From JAUWKC01 sp035529895 (GTDB taxonomy: Bacteria > Planctomycetota > Phycisphaerae > Sedimentisphaerales > Anaerobacaceae), in NCBI GenBank assembly GCA_035529895.1, contig DATKVV010000020.1:1-64000 (forward strand): a stretch of 64,000 nt of DNA, written 5' to 3'. Position 1 is the stretch's first letter. The number at the start of each line of letters is the position of its first letter. Made by a program: the position numbers and the translations under genes. Positions 8,298-17,491 of this stretch are shown here, piece by piece. The notes beneath the pieces were generated by a model that saw only the letters and a program-made list of their open reading frames with translations, did no database searches and was not told the origin of the DNA.

Positions 8298-9371
8298 ATG
8301 AGCGAACTTGACGTCCAAAGGTTGCTTTCCGAGATAAGTGCTGAAGCTCCGTGCGGTCAAGACCTCTCCTATGACCAGGCGTTTCTTGCACTCGAAGATA
8401 TGGTGCGAACCAGGCCGACAGGGGGTGTCGTGCCTGGGGTAGAAGAAGCCGTAGAAGAGCCCAACTGGCGCGAGGTTCGCGAGAAAAGCCTGGAGTTGCT
8501 GCAGCGTTCCAAGGATCTGAGGATTGCAATGTACCTTACGCTGGCTCTTCTCAGGATGGAGGGGCTGGCGGGTTTGTGTGATGGGTTGTCTTTGCTGCGT
8601 GGATTGCTGGAGCGTTTTTGGGACCATCTTTACCCTCACCTGGACCCTGACGATAACTACGACCCGCTGGAGCGAATGAATATTCTGCAGTCGTTATCCC
8701 CGGCTTCCGTCAGCGAACAGGACCCGATGAAGTTCAAGCAGCGACTGGCGGAGATTCCGCTGTGCAGTTCGGCCCGGATGGGGAAGTTTGGCCTTAGAGA
8801 TATCCAGGTCGCAAAGGGAGAGGTTGCGGTTTCCGATGGGGCGGCGAGGGGGCCGGATATGGGGGTGATTGACGCGGCGTTTCAGGATACTTCAACGGAT
8901 GAGCTGCTGGCCACGTCGCAAGCCGTTGAAAAGGCTATGGAATATGTAGCGACAATAACGACAGTGTTCTCGCAGCACGCTTCTCAAGGTCAGGCGCCGG
9001 ATCTGAGCGGTTTCAGGTCGGTTCTGGGTAGTATCCACAAATGCGTGCAGGGGTATCTGGCAAAACGGGGCTACGGAGCGGCGGTAGAGGAGGGCACCGC
9101 TGTGGCCGGAGGCGCAGGCGAAGCACAACGCGGCGGAATAGCACTTACGGGCGATATCCGAACTTCCGACGAGGCACTTTTGGCAATAGAGAAGGTTTGT
9201 CAGTATTTCGAACGTCATGAACCATCAAGTCCGGTGCCAATGCTTCTGCGAAGGGCGCAGAGGCTGGTCTCGAAGAACTTTTTGGAGGTCATTCGGGATG
9301 TTTGCCCTGACGCGATGACCCACATCGAAATGATTGGCGGAATCAGCAGTAGCGAGTCTGCTGCTGTTTAG
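8298..9371 (+). CDS. tssA: Type VI secretion protein TssA (ImpA N-terminal family)
   Basis: TssA proteins sit at the baseplate or at the distal end of the growing sheath and guide tail assembly. The N-terminal ImpA domain is clear: APCGQDLSYD near residue 17, then EEPNWREVREKSLELL and SKDLRIAMYLTLALL, followed by GLxLLRGLLERFWDHLYPHLDPDD near 100. The C-terminal ~130 residues are helical. The ATG at 8298 is preferred over an in-frame TTG at 8283 because AGGG lies about 8 bases upstream of it. It is the first gene of a one-direction T6SS run; 357 residues is usual for the shorter TssA classes. Confidence 0.93.
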   Translation: MSELDVQRLLSEISAEAPCGQDLSYDQAFLALEDMVRTRPTGGVVPGVEEAVEEPNWREVREKSLELLQRSKDLRIAMYLTLALLRMEGLAGLCDGLSLLRGLLERFWDHLYPHLDPDDNYDPLERMNILQSLSPASVSEQDPMKFKQRLAEIPLCSSARMGKFGLRDIQVAKGEVAVSDGAARGPDMGVIDAAFQDTSTDELLATSQAVEKAMEYVATITTVFSQHASQGQAPDLSGFRSVLGSIHKCVQGYLAKRGYGAAVEEGTAVAGGAGEAQRGGIALTGDIRTSDEALLAIEKVCQYFERHEPSSPVPMLLRRAQRLVSKNFLEVIRDVCPDAMTHIEMIGGISSSESAAV

Positions 9372-9447
9372 TAGAATGATAAACGAGGTTTCGGAGGTTT
9401 AAGAGCACCACAAGTGTTCGGTACCAACAACTTTTATTGAGAAAGGG

Positions 9448-9984
9448 ATGGGAATGGGAAAAAAGAAGAGTAGTCAAAAATTCATAGCTCGTAACCGAGC
9501 CCCTCGTGTCCAGATAGAGTATGATTTGGAGCTCTACGGCGCAGAGAAAAAGGTTAACCTGCCCTTCGTAATGGGCGTGATGGCGGATTTGTCCGGCAAA
9601 CCGGCAGAAAGCTTACCGGGCGTTGCAGACCGCAAGTTTCTCGAGATAGACGTCGATAATTTTGATGAACGGCTGAAGGCGATGAAACCGCGGGTTGCAT
9701 TTCAGGTGCCGAATACGCTCACCGGGGAAGGCAATCTGAGTGTGGATATCAGCTTTGAGAGTATGGATGATTTCTCTCCGGCGGCGGTGGCGCGCAAAGT
9801 TGACGCCCTGAACAAATTGCTGCAGGCGCGAACACAGTTGTCAAATCTACTTTCTTACATGGATGGCAAGAGTGGCGCCGAAGAGTTGATGGCGAAAGTT
9901 CTTAAGGACAAGGCCCTGCTGAACGCCCTGACTTCTGCGCCGAAACCGGAAGCTGAATCTGCTGACAGTGGTAAGGAGGAATAA
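9448..9984 (+). CDS. tssB: T6SS contractile sheath small subunit TssB (VipA)
   Basis: TssB pairs with TssC to form the contractile sheath around the Hcp tube. The 178-residue protein has the family core RAPRVQIEYDLELYGAEKK, LPFVMGVMADLSG and KFLEIDVDNFDERL-type sequence in its first 90 residues, and a helical end with LLQARTQLSNLLSYMDG, which bears the linker to TssC. Two ATGs (9448 and 9454) are possible. It is followed after four bases by tssC, so the two are translationally close, as expected for a stoichiometric pair. Confidence 0.96.
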   Translation: MGMGKKKSSQKFIARNRAPRVQIEYDLELYGAEKKVNLPFVMGVMADLSGKPAESLPGVADRKFLEIDVDNFDERLKAMKPRVAFQVPNTLTGEGNLSVDISFESMDDFSPAAVARKVDALNKLLQARTQLSNLLSYMDGKSGAEELMAKVLKDKALLNALTSAPKPEAESADSGKEE

Positions 9985-9988
9985 TCCA

Positions 9989-11488
9989 ATGGCTGAAGAA
10001 AAAGAACGACAAGAAATGCGGCCGGCAGAGGCCGTAGCAATAGAGGCCGGTGAGTTTGAGAAACTCCTTCAGAAGGAATTTAAGCCGAAGTCCGACCACG
10101 CAAGAGAGGCGATTAGCTCGGCCGTGCGCACCTTGGCCGAACAAGCCCTGTCTGAAACGGCCCTTATTTCGGACGACGCGGTCAGGACAATCGAGTCAAT
10201 TATCGCCGAGATAGACAGGAAGCTGTCGGAGCAGATTAATCAAATAATGCACCACGAGGATTTTCAGGCGCTGGAGAGCGCCTGGCGGGGCATGCATTAT
10301 CTTATAAACAACACGGAGACGGACGAAACGCTCAAGATTCGCGTGTTAAACCTCTCCAAGAAGGACCTGGCAAAGACCATCAAGAAGTACAAAGGTACGG
10401 CCTGGGACCAAAGCCCGCTGTTTAAGAAGATGTACGAAGAGGAATTTGGTTCTCCCGGCGGGCAGCCGTACGGGTGCCTCCTCGGCGACTACTACTTTGA
10501 TCACAGTCCTCCGGACGTTGAAATACTCAATGGGGTCGCTCAAATTGCCGCTGCGGCCCACTCGCCGTTTATGAGCGCGGCGGCGCCGTCGTTGATGAAT
10601 ATGGATTCCTGGCAGGAGCTGAGTAACCCGCGCGACCTGACCAAGATTTTCCAGACGGCGGACTACGCCCCCTGGCGCTCTTTGCGGGAGTCTGACGATT
10701 CGCGGTACATCGGTTTGACGATGCCGCGCTTTCTGGGCAGATTGCCGTACGGCTCCAAGACGAATCCGGTGGAAGAGTTTGATTTTGAGGAGGATACGGC
10801 CGGAGGCGACCACTCAAAATATCTTTGGGCGAATTCGGCCTATGCGATGGCCGTGAATATTAACCGTTCCTTTAAGGAATATGGCTGGTGTGCACGGATT
10901 CGAGGAGTTGAGAGCGGCGGGCTGGTCGAAGGGCTTCCCTGCCATACTTTTCCGACCGACGATGGCGGGGTTGACATGAAGTGCCCGGCGGAAATCGGCA
11001 TTACCGACAGACGGGAAGCAGAACTGGCCAAGAACGGCTTGATGCCGTTATCGCACTGGAAGAATCAGGATTACGCGTGTTTTATTGGCGCCCAGTCACT
11101 GCAGAACCCGGCCGAATACGACGACCCTGATGCGAGCGCAAACGCCAAACTGGCGGCGAGATTGCCGTATTTGTTCGCGACGTGCCGATTCGCACATTAC
11201 CTCAAATGCATCGTGCGAGATAAAATCGGGTCTTTCAAAGAACGAGACGACATGCAGACCTGGCTTAACAAGTGGATTACACAGTACGTTACCAGCGACC
11301 CTCACGCCTCCGAAGAAGTCAAGGCACAGTATCCTCTGGCAGCAGCAGAAGTTGTGGTTGACTCAGTGGAAGGAGACCCCGGGTATTATTCCGCGAAGTT
11401 TTTCCTGAGGCCTCACTATCAGCTTGAGGGATTGTCGGTTTCGCTGCGGCTGGTATCCAAGCTGCCCTCGGTCAAGAGTGGAGGTTAA
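9989..11488 (+). CDS. tssC: T6SS contractile sheath large subunit TssC (VipB)
   Basis: Main sheath protein, 499 residues. The start at ATG 9989 has AAGGAGGA eight bases upstream; the longer frame to 9968 lacks support. Signature stretches are ALESAWRGMHYLI near 90, YEEEFGSPGGQPYGCLLGDYYF near 150, SRYIGLTMPRFLGRLPYG near 235 and FxEYGWCARIRGVESGGLVEGLP near 295. The C-terminus PGYYSAKFFLRPHYQLEGLSVSLRLVS is the typical end that forms the sheath handshake. The ClpV disassemblase that normally recycles this sheath is not encoded in the window. Confidence 0.97.
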   Translation: MAEEKERQEMRPAEAVAIEAGEFEKLLQKEFKPKSDHAREAISSAVRTLAEQALSETALISDDAVRTIESIIAEIDRKLSEQINQIMHHEDFQALESAWRGMHYLINNTETDETLKIRVLNLSKKDLAKTIKKYKGTAWDQSPLFKKMYEEEFGSPGGQPYGCLLGDYYFDHSPPDVEILNGVAQIAAAAHSPFMSAAAPSLMNMDSWQELSNPRDLTKIFQTADYAPWRSLRESDDSRYIGLTMPRFLGRLPYGSKTNPVEEFDFEEDTAGGDHSKYLWANSAYAMAVNINRSFKEYGWCARIRGVESGGLVEGLPCHTFPTDDGGVDMKCPAEIGITDRREAELAKNGLMPLSHWKNQDYACFIGAQSLQNPAEYDDPDASANAKLAARLPYLFATCRFAHYLKCIVRDKIGSFKERDDMQTWLNKWITQYVTSDPHASEEVKAQYPLAAAEVVVDSVEGDPGYYSAKFFLRPHYQLEGLSVSLRLVSKLPSVKSGG

Positions 11489-11603
11489 GAGGCTAATTTG
11501 GTTTGTCTGATGTAAAGGTGCGATGCGCCTAAGATGTTTTAAGCGGCTAAGGAAAAATAGAAGAATCAGCAGAAGTTACTTGTTCATGTAAGGAGTTGGT
11601 AAG

Positions 11604-12101
11604 ATGGCTTTTGATTGTTTTTTGAAGATCGACGTAGTCCCGGGTGAGAGCACCGACGACAAGCACAAGGAGTGGATTGAGCTGCTGTCCTACAGTCACG
11701 GCCTTTCCCAGCCGTCTTCGGGGTCGGTAAGCAGTGGGGGCGCGCGTTCCTCGGAGCGGTGCGACCATCAGGATTTCTCTATCGTGCATACCCTCGACAA
11801 GGCTTCGCCAAAGCTGTCGCTGTTTTGCTGCAATGGCACCCATATTAAAAAGATCCAGATGCAGTTGTGCCGTGCTACCGGCGATAAGCAGAAGTACATG
11901 GAGTATGTGCTTTCGGACGTTATCGTCTCATCAGTTCGCCCCGGCGGCTCTGCTCAGGGCGGCGAGGCTTTGCCGCTCGAAGAGGTGAGCTTCAACTACG
12001 GCAAGATCGAATGGGTTTATACCGAACTGGATCACAAAACCGGCAAGCCGAAGGGTGACATTAAGGCCAATTGGGACCTTGTTACCAATACAGGCGGCTG
12101 A
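11604..12101 (+). CDS. hcp: T6SS tube protein Hcp (TssD)
   Basis: Hcp hexamers stack into the inner tube that is fired by sheath contraction and can carry effectors in its lumen. The 165 residues include FLKIDVVPGESTDDKHKEWIELLSYSHG, split by family conservation at KIDxxPGES and WIELLSYS, then FSIVHTLDKASPKLSLFCCNGTHI and VSFNYGKIEWVYT. AAGGAG lies upstream of the ATG. It follows tssC after 115 bases without an obvious promoter. An extra Gly/Ser-rich loop (QPSSGSVSSGG) near residue 38 is common in this Hcp subgroup. No effector extension is fused to the C-terminus. Confidence 0.95.
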   Translation: MAFDCFLKIDVVPGESTDDKHKEWIELLSYSHGLSQPSSGSVSSGGARSSERCDHQDFSIVHTLDKASPKLSLFCCNGTHIKKIQMQLCRATGDKQKYMEYVLSDVIVSSVRPGGSAQGGEALPLEEVSFNYGKIEWVYTELDHKTGKPKGDIKANWDLVTNTGG

Positions 12102-12202
12102 TATAGGGCCACATCTGAGGCTGACAACCATTTGACGGCTCGTCCTGCCGGGATAAGATGCCAAAGGGGGGGGTGTTTTGTTCAGCGACGGAGGCTATCG
12201 CC

Positions 12203-13030
12203 ATGCAAACGGAAGAACTATTGCGGGCCGGGCGGCTTGATGAGGCGTTGAGCAGTCTGGAAGGTCAAATTCGGGCTGACCCTGCGAATGCAAAGCTTCG
12301 CGTTTTCCTTTTCCAGCTTCTGTCTGTGCTGGGGGATTGGGACCGAGCCTTGAACCAGCTAAATGTGTCGGCGGAGCTTGATGCCATGAATTTGCTTATG
12401 GCCCAGGTATGTCGAGCGGCACTGAATTGCGAGGCCTTTCGTGCTGAGGTATTTGCGGGCAGGCGCTCGCCCCTGCTGTTCGGCGAGCCGGCCCAATGGC
12501 TTGGCTGGCTGGTGCAGGCCAACCAGATGGCGGCCGAAGGCAAACACAAAGCATCCAGGAAACTAAGAGAACAGGCGTTTGAGGGAGCCCCGGCCATACC
12601 CGGTTCCGTAGACGGTGAGCGATTTGAGTGGATTTCGGACGCTGATTCGAGACTTGGGCCCGTGCTGGAGGTCCTTGTTGACGGCAAATACTACTGGGCG
12701 CCGTTCACGGCGATAAGGTGCATTCGGATTGAGGCGCCGACGGACCTGCGTGATGTAGTGTGGGTTCCAGCCAACTTCACGTGGGTCAACGGGGGCGAAG
12801 CGGCCGGTCTGATACCAACTCGATATCCGGGCTCGGAGGCAAGCGAAGATAATGCGATTCGGCTGGCACGCAAAACGGAATGGATCGAACAACCCGGAGA
12901 GCTATACCAGGGGCTGGGGCAGCGGGTATTTGCCACTGACAGCAACGAATTTTCTATTCTGGAAGTACGGCAGATAGATTTGGACCACTCAGAGACAGAC
13001 CAACAAGGTGGTGAGACGAATAATGGCTGA
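12203..13030 (+). CDS. tagJ: T6SS accessory protein TagJ (ImpE/SciE family)
   Basis: ImpE-type proteins bind TssB and are thought to help link the sheath with ClpV. The 275-residue protein has an N-terminal TPR-like region (LLRAGRLDEALSSLEGQIRADPAN, read as two short helices) and the ImpE C-terminal domain with EWISDADSRLGPVLEVLVDGKYYW, DLRDVVWVPANFTW and IPTRYPGSE. The ATG at 12203 is chosen because the TPR begins there; the frame extends to 12158 without a convincing start. Its last bases overlap the start of tssE. Having TagJ without a local ClpV suggests that clpV lies elsewhere in the genome. Confidence 0.9.
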   Translation: MQTEELLRAGRLDEALSSLEGQIRADPANAKLRVFLFQLLSVLGDWDRALNQLNVSAELDAMNLLMAQVCRAALNCEAFRAEVFAGRRSPLLFGEPAQWLGWLVQANQMAAEGKHKASRKLREQAFEGAPAIPGSVDGERFEWISDADSRLGPVLEVLVDGKYYWAPFTAIRCIRIEAPTDLRDVVWVPANFTWVNGGEAAGLIPTRYPGSEASEDNAIRLARKTEWIEQPGELYQGLGQRVFATDSNEFSILEVRQIDLDHSETDQQGGETNNG

Positions 13031-13529
13031 ACTTACGCCAATGGATCGTCTGCAACCGTGCCTGCTTGACCGCCTCACCGATGATGAACCCGACGTGCAA
13101 AAGGAAAGCCGTGATCAGCGTATTGTGTCCGTTCGGAGGTACAAAGCTGCGGTGCTTCGTGACCTGGGGATGCTGCTGAACGCCAAGGCAAATCCGCTGG
13201 GGGAGGAGATATACGAGTTTGATGAAGCGGCGAGGTCTGTGCTGAACTACGGCATACCCGACCTGTGCGGCACAACCTTGTCCGCTGAGCGCATCAACGA
13301 TTTCGAATCACAGGTCAAACATGCTATGCAGTGTTTTGAACCTCGAATTTCGCGCAGGTCGCTGTCTGTTCGCATGGTCTCTCCCGCGGACGTACAGAAC
13401 ATCCGTACCGTTTCATTTGAAATAGAGGGCGAACTGTGGGCCCAACCCTTGCCGGATCATCTGTACGTTAAGACAGAGGTTGATTTGGAGAGTGGTCACC
13501 ACGTGATGAGGGGCGAGCCAAATGGATAG
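13023..13529 (+). CDS. tssE: T6SS baseplate protein TssE (gp25-like)
   Basis: TssE is the phage gp25-like wedge component that starts sheath polymerisation. The 168-residue protein starts MAELTPMDRLQPCLLDRLTDDEP at ATG 13023, matching the family entry. VRRYKAAVLRDLGMLLNAK follows at about residue 35 and VLNYGIPDLCG near 75, with the gp25 strand pair ISRRSLSVRMV near 115 and the end region SFEIEGELWAQPLPDHLYVKTEVDLESG. GGTGGTGAG precedes the ATG. Its stop overlaps the tssF start by several bases, which suggests coupled translation. Confidence 0.92.
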   Translation: MAELTPMDRLQPCLLDRLTDDEPDVQKESRDQRIVSVRRYKAAVLRDLGMLLNAKANPLGEEIYEFDEAARSVLNYGIPDLCGTTLSAERINDFESQVKHAMQCFEPRISRRSLSVRMVSPADVQNIRTVSFEIEGELWAQPLPDHLYVKTEVDLESGHHVMRGEPNG

Positions 13530-15399
13530 GCGGCTGCTGGATTTGTATAATCATGAGCTTGCGCATCTTCGTGCAATGGGCGCGGAGTTTGCGAAGGAGT
13601 TCCCAAAAATAGCGGGCCGGCTTGGGGGACTGGACGAATTCCAGCCCTGTCAGGACCCCTTCGTCGAAAGATTGATTGAGGGGTTTGCATTTCTGGCGGC
13701 GCGCGTGCAGCTCAAACTCAACGCAGAGTTTCCCAGGTTTACACAGGCGATGCTGGAGACTATCTACCCCCATTATCTTGCGCCAACACCATCGATGTGT
13801 ATTGTGCAGTTCTGGCCCGACCTGAACGAGAAGGGACTGGCGGATGGTTTTGCAATTCCGCGCGGTTCCGCGCTTTACAGTCTCCTGGGCAAATCAGACC
13901 AGACCAGATGCGAGTATCGCATGGCTCATGAGATTATGCTCTGGCCTATTCAGTTGAATCAGGCGAATTACTACACGCGTGAGCTGGCCTCGCTCGAAGT
14001 TCCCAACTTATCGGATGTCAAGGCCGGGATTCAGCTGCGGCTGCAATCTATGGCCGGGCTCACTTTTGGACAGCTAAAGCTCGATGCTTTGACCTTCCAT
14101 CTGCTCGGAGCAGGCGAGGTGCCGATGCGCTTGTATGAGCAGCTTTTTGCCGACGCCAGTGCAGTTGTGGTTCAGCCGGCGAACAAACCCATACGATGGC
14201 GAAAGGTCATTGATGCTTCGTGCATCCGGCGGGTGGGTTTCGAGAAAAAAGAAAAAATGCTGCCTTACGATGCGCGGTCCTTTCAGGGGTATCGGCTTTT
14301 GCACGAGTACTTTTCATTTCCCCAAAGATTCATGTTCGTCGAGCTTGCGGGTCTGCAGGAGGCAATCCGGGGCCGCGAGGAAAGTCAATTGGACATCGTC
14401 ATCTTGCTACGCAAGCCGAATATTGAACTTGAGGGGGTGATTAACGCGGATAATTTCAAGTTATTCTGCTCGCCGGCAGTAAATGTGTTTGAAAAACGGC
14501 TGGACCGCATACACATATCCGACAGATTCTTTGAGTTTCATGTCGTTCCGGACCGAACCAGAACGCAGGACTTCGAGGTTTACAACATTACCAGAGTAAT
14601 CGGCTATGGAACCCAGTCGGAGCAGTTGCAGGAGTTTCTTCCTTTTTATCTGGCAAAAGACATGGGCGACAGCGGCACGGGCGGCTACTACGTCACGAAC
14701 CGGATTCCGAGGCCTCTGTCGCAGGAGGCGCGGCTGCACGGCGGCAGGTCGAGAAGTTATACAGGCAGCGAGGTGTACATATCGCTTGTCGATTCAACCT
14801 CCGCACCCTATCGCGCGGACCTCAGACAATTGGGCGTGGAAGCTCTTTGTACGAACCGTGATTTGCCTTTGCATATGCCGATCGGCATCGGCAATTCGGA
14901 CTTTACCATGGAAAAGACAGCGCCGTGCACATCGGTTCGCTGTGTCGGGGCGCCGACGTCACCGAGGCCGTCTTGTGCTGAGGGGGAGATTGCCTGGCGA
15001 ATTATTAATCATCTGTCGCTGAATTATCTTTCGCTTACGGATACGGACGGCGGTGAAGGTGTTTCGGCGCTTCGCGACATTCTGAGGCTGTACAGCGACA
15101 CAAGTGACTTGCAGACCCGCAAGCAGATTGACGGTATCAAATCGATAAGCTGCAAGCCCATTACGCGGAGGATCACGACTGCCGGCTCGATCGCATTTGC
15201 GCGGGGGCTTGAGGTGACGGTAACTCTCGAAGAAACCGCATTCGAGGGCAGCGGCGTGTTTTTGCTGGGCGCGGTTCTTGAGCAGTTTTTCGCCAGACAT
15301 GTTTCCATTAATTCTTTTACCGAAACGGTGGTCAGAACAGTTGAGCGTGGAGAGATTATGCGATGGAAGATCAGAAACGGGCTGCGTCAGATTCTTTAG
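13522..15399 (+). CDS. tssF: T6SS baseplate protein TssF
   Basis: TssF forms the baseplate wedge with TssG and TssE. The 625 residues match family length. The N-terminus MDRRLLDLYNHELAHLRAMG and AEFAKEFPKIAGRLG are diagnostic, followed by DPFVERLIEGFAFLAARVQ and FTQAMLETIYPHYLAPTPSM. The central part carries IHISDRFFEFHVVPDRTR and GGYYVTNRIPRP. The C-terminus has WRIINHLSLNYLSL and the FLLGAVLEQFFARHVSINSF element. It overlaps tssE at its start and tssG by 37 bases at its end, typical of tightly packed baseplate genes. Confidence 0.96.
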   Translation: MDRRLLDLYNHELAHLRAMGAEFAKEFPKIAGRLGGLDEFQPCQDPFVERLIEGFAFLAARVQLKLNAEFPRFTQAMLETIYPHYLAPTPSMCIVQFWPDLNEKGLADGFAIPRGSALYSLLGKSDQTRCEYRMAHEIMLWPIQLNQANYYTRELASLEVPNLSDVKAGIQLRLQSMAGLTFGQLKLDALTFHLLGAGEVPMRLYEQLFADASAVVVQPANKPIRWRKVIDASCIRRVGFEKKEKMLPYDARSFQGYRLLHEYFSFPQRFMFVELAGLQEAIRGREESQLDIVILLRKPNIELEGVINADNFKLFCSPAVNVFEKRLDRIHISDRFFEFHVVPDRTRTQDFEVYNITRVIGYGTQSEQLQEFLPFYLAKDMGDSGTGGYYVTNRIPRPLSQEARLHGGRSRSYTGSEVYISLVDSTSAPYRADLRQLGVEALCTNRDLPLHMPIGIGNSDFTMEKTAPCTSVRCVGAPTSPRPSCAEGEIAWRIINHLSLNYLSLTDTDGGEGVSALRDILRLYSDTSDLQTRKQIDGIKSISCKPITRRITTAGSIAFARGLEVTVTLEETAFEGSGVFLLGAVLEQFFARHVSINSFTETVVRTVERGEIMRWKIRNGLRQIL

Positions 15400-16382
15400 C
15401 TGTGCAATTGCTGGAGCGGCCTTATGATTTTGACTTTTTCCAGGCTGTTCGACGGCTTGAGTGTGCTAACGCCGCGCTGCCGCGTATTGGGAACTCGCAG
15501 CGGCCGCAAGGAGACCCTGTCAGGTTTTGCCAGAACGTGTCTTTGGCATTTCCGCCGTCGGCGCTGCAGGCCTATTCTGCGCTTGGGGAAGGACATCCTG
15601 CCAGACTGACGGTTAACTTTTTCGGGCTTCTGGGGACCAACGGCCCTCTGCCGTTGCCCATAACCGAGTACGTCTACGATCGCTTACACAACCATAAGGA
15701 TCGCACGCTTGCCAGCTTTCTCGATGTTTTTAACCATCGCATGATTTCGCTGTTTTATCGTGCGTGGGCGTGCAATCAGCAGACCGTCAGCCATGATCGT
15801 AAAGAGGAGGATCGCTTCGCAGTTTATATCGGCGGCTTTTTTGGGATAGGTACGGAGTCGTTCCGCGACAGAGACGCTGTGCCCGATGTTGCGAAACTGC
15901 ACTATTCCGGCCGGCTTGTCTGCCAGACGAGAAACGCCGAAGGTCTGCGCGAGATTCTGGAAGATTATTTTGGGATAAACGCTCAGATAGCAGAGTTTGT
16001 CGGGCAATGGCTGGACCTGCCGCAAGAATACTGGTGCCGAATGGGACAGTCGGCCGAAAATGGAAAACTGGGGCAAACAGTGGTTATAGGGTCGCGCTTC
16101 TGGGAGTGTCAGCAAAAGTTCAGGATCAAGTTTGGGCCGATGAACTTTGCCGATTACCAGCGCTTGCTGCCGGGAGGCGATAGTATTCGCCGGCTTATCG
16201 CGTGGGTGAAGAATTATGTCGCAGATGAATTGAAGTGGGAGCTTCAGCTCATATTGAGGGCCGAGCAGGTGCCACGCATTCGCCTGGGCAAGCTGGGTCA
16301 ACTGGGATGGTCGACATGGCTCAGCAGCAAGAGGTTTGAGAAGGATGCGGACGACCTTGTGCTAAGAAGTCTGGTTGCTTAG
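15363..16382 (+). CDS. tssG: T6SS baseplate protein TssG
   Basis: TssG completes the baseplate wedge with two copies per TssF. The 339-residue protein has the typical start LLERPYDFDFFQAVRRLE (about residues 17-34), RFCQNVSLAFPPSALQ, VNFFGLLGTNGPLPLPITEYV near 80, and HRMISLFYRAWA near 125. The C-terminus includes RIKFGPMNFADYQRLLPGG and LGKLGQLGWSTWL, which contains the conserved LGxxxWLG-type motif. It starts inside tssF and is followed by a 150-base gap, the largest break within the T6SS locus apart from that before hcp. Confidence 0.95.
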   Translation: MEDQKRAASDSLAVQLLERPYDFDFFQAVRRLECANAALPRIGNSQRPQGDPVRFCQNVSLAFPPSALQAYSALGEGHPARLTVNFFGLLGTNGPLPLPITEYVYDRLHNHKDRTLASFLDVFNHRMISLFYRAWACNQQTVSHDRKEEDRFAVYIGGFFGIGTESFRDRDAVPDVAKLHYSGRLVCQTRNAEGLREILEDYFGINAQIAEFVGQWLDLPQEYWCRMGQSAENGKLGQTVVIGSRFWECQQKFRIKFGPMNFADYQRLLPGGDSIRRLIAWVKNYVADELKWELQLILRAEQVPRIRLGKLGQLGWSTWLSSKRFEKDADDLVLRSLVA

Positions 16383-16453
16383 GGTATTTCCGGAAGCAGG
16401 AACTCGCTGTGAGCGCCCGATATGCACTTATTTTACTGTGGATAAGATTGTTG

Positions 16454-16481
16454 TTGACAAGGCAGGAAAGCCGAAAATAAT
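16454..16481 (+). promoter_or_regulatory. Possible internal promoter in the T6SS locus
   Basis: TTGACA (16454-16459), 16 bases, AATAAT (16476-16481), about 50 bases before the next gene and in the 150-base gap after tssG. It could drive the second half of the locus (TagH-like to tagF). Confidence 0.45.
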
Positions 16482-16533
16482 GGTTTTGATTTGGATAGAT
16501 ATTTCTATTCCGTTCTGAGAGGACCGAAAGACT

Positions 16534-17466
16534 GTGCCTGTAAATAGCAAGAAGTTGGAGGATTTTGTTCTTGAGACGGCAAACCGTCTTCGCCTGATCC
16601 AAGTCGATTTTGCAGATCAAAGCCGGCAGACCAGAATGGAGTACCTCTGCGAGGAAGTGGAACGAGCTTTGAAGACGGTTTTGCCCGACGAGCGGAACGA
16701 GTTTTTGAAGAGATTGACGGAGAGGTTTCCGGCAGGAAACGTTATTATTCAGCCGATGATAAAAGAACAGGAGGTCAGCAGCGATTCGGCAGTCGAGGCG
16801 GGCAAGCTCAAGGACGCGGATTTTCTTGTTCGCAGCCTTCTGGAAGTCGCCCCCACACTTTCGAGCGAACAGAAGGAATCCATCCGGACGAGGTTACAGC
16901 AGGCAGGATTGGCACCGCAAGGCGCAAAGGGACCGGATTATTCCGGGGAGTCGCTGGAGAGGCTTATGGCCGAGCTTCAACTCAGCGGCGGGCCGCCTCC
17001 GGATGCCGACAGGCTGACGGAACTGGCCGCTTTGCTCGCTGACTTTGTGTGGAAGCTCGAGCCTTTGGTCTGGAATACGTGGCGCAGATTATCACCGCGG
17101 TCGGGTATTCGTCCGTCCGGCGAGCTGAAGAAAACCGTGGGGCAGTTCATTTGCAGCGATTCGGCTGTATCTCGGGAGCAGGTTGATAATGGGCTCAAAG
17201 AGCTGCAGCGACTTACTGCGGCGGTTATCACGGCAATCAGCCGAGTGGGCGGCCAGTTTGCCAAACAACATCTCGCCAAGTTTTCACCGTCTGAGATTTC
17301 GGCTCTGGTTCGAATGGAGCACAGGAGTGTTCTGGTCAGCCAGGACGTGAAGTGCTGGCGAAAATACCTCGAGTTGGCGGATGCGTTGAACGAAGACGCG
17401 ATTGAAACCGAGATTAGGAAGGCCATCGTAGATTACGTGGAGTCTTTGGTCAGAAAGATGAGTTGA
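16534..17466 (+). CDS. T6SS-associated protein resembling the C-terminal domain of TagH, without FHA
   Basis: This 310-residue soluble protein begins at GTG 16534 with GAGAGG upstream. The first ~130 residues are helical and not recognised. From about 160 the sequence resembles the C-terminal domain of FHA-containing T6SS proteins (TagH/VasC): ADRLTELAALLADFVWKLEPLVWN, RPSGELKKTVGQFI, then a helix pair ending FAKQHLAKFSPSEI and a final CWRKYLELADALN. No forkhead-associated domain is present, so if it acts with a phosphorylation switch the FHA part must be elsewhere. The match is by pattern and modest. It lies between tssG and tssK, a usual place for accessory genes. Confidence 0.6.
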   Translation: MPVNSKKLEDFVLETANRLRLIQVDFADQSRQTRMEYLCEEVERALKTVLPDERNEFLKRLTERFPAGNVIIQPMIKEQEVSSDSAVEAGKLKDADFLVRSLLEVAPTLSSEQKESIRTRLQQAGLAPQGAKGPDYSGESLERLMAELQLSGGPPPDADRLTELAALLADFVWKLEPLVWNTWRRLSPRSGIRPSGELKKTVGQFICSDSAVSREQVDNGLKELQRLTAAVITAISRVGGQFAKQHLAKFSPSEISALVRMEHRSVLVSQDVKCWRKYLELADALNEDAIETEIRKAIVDYVESLVRKMS

Positions 17467-17491
17467 TGACGTCATTGCGGGAGAATACTTT

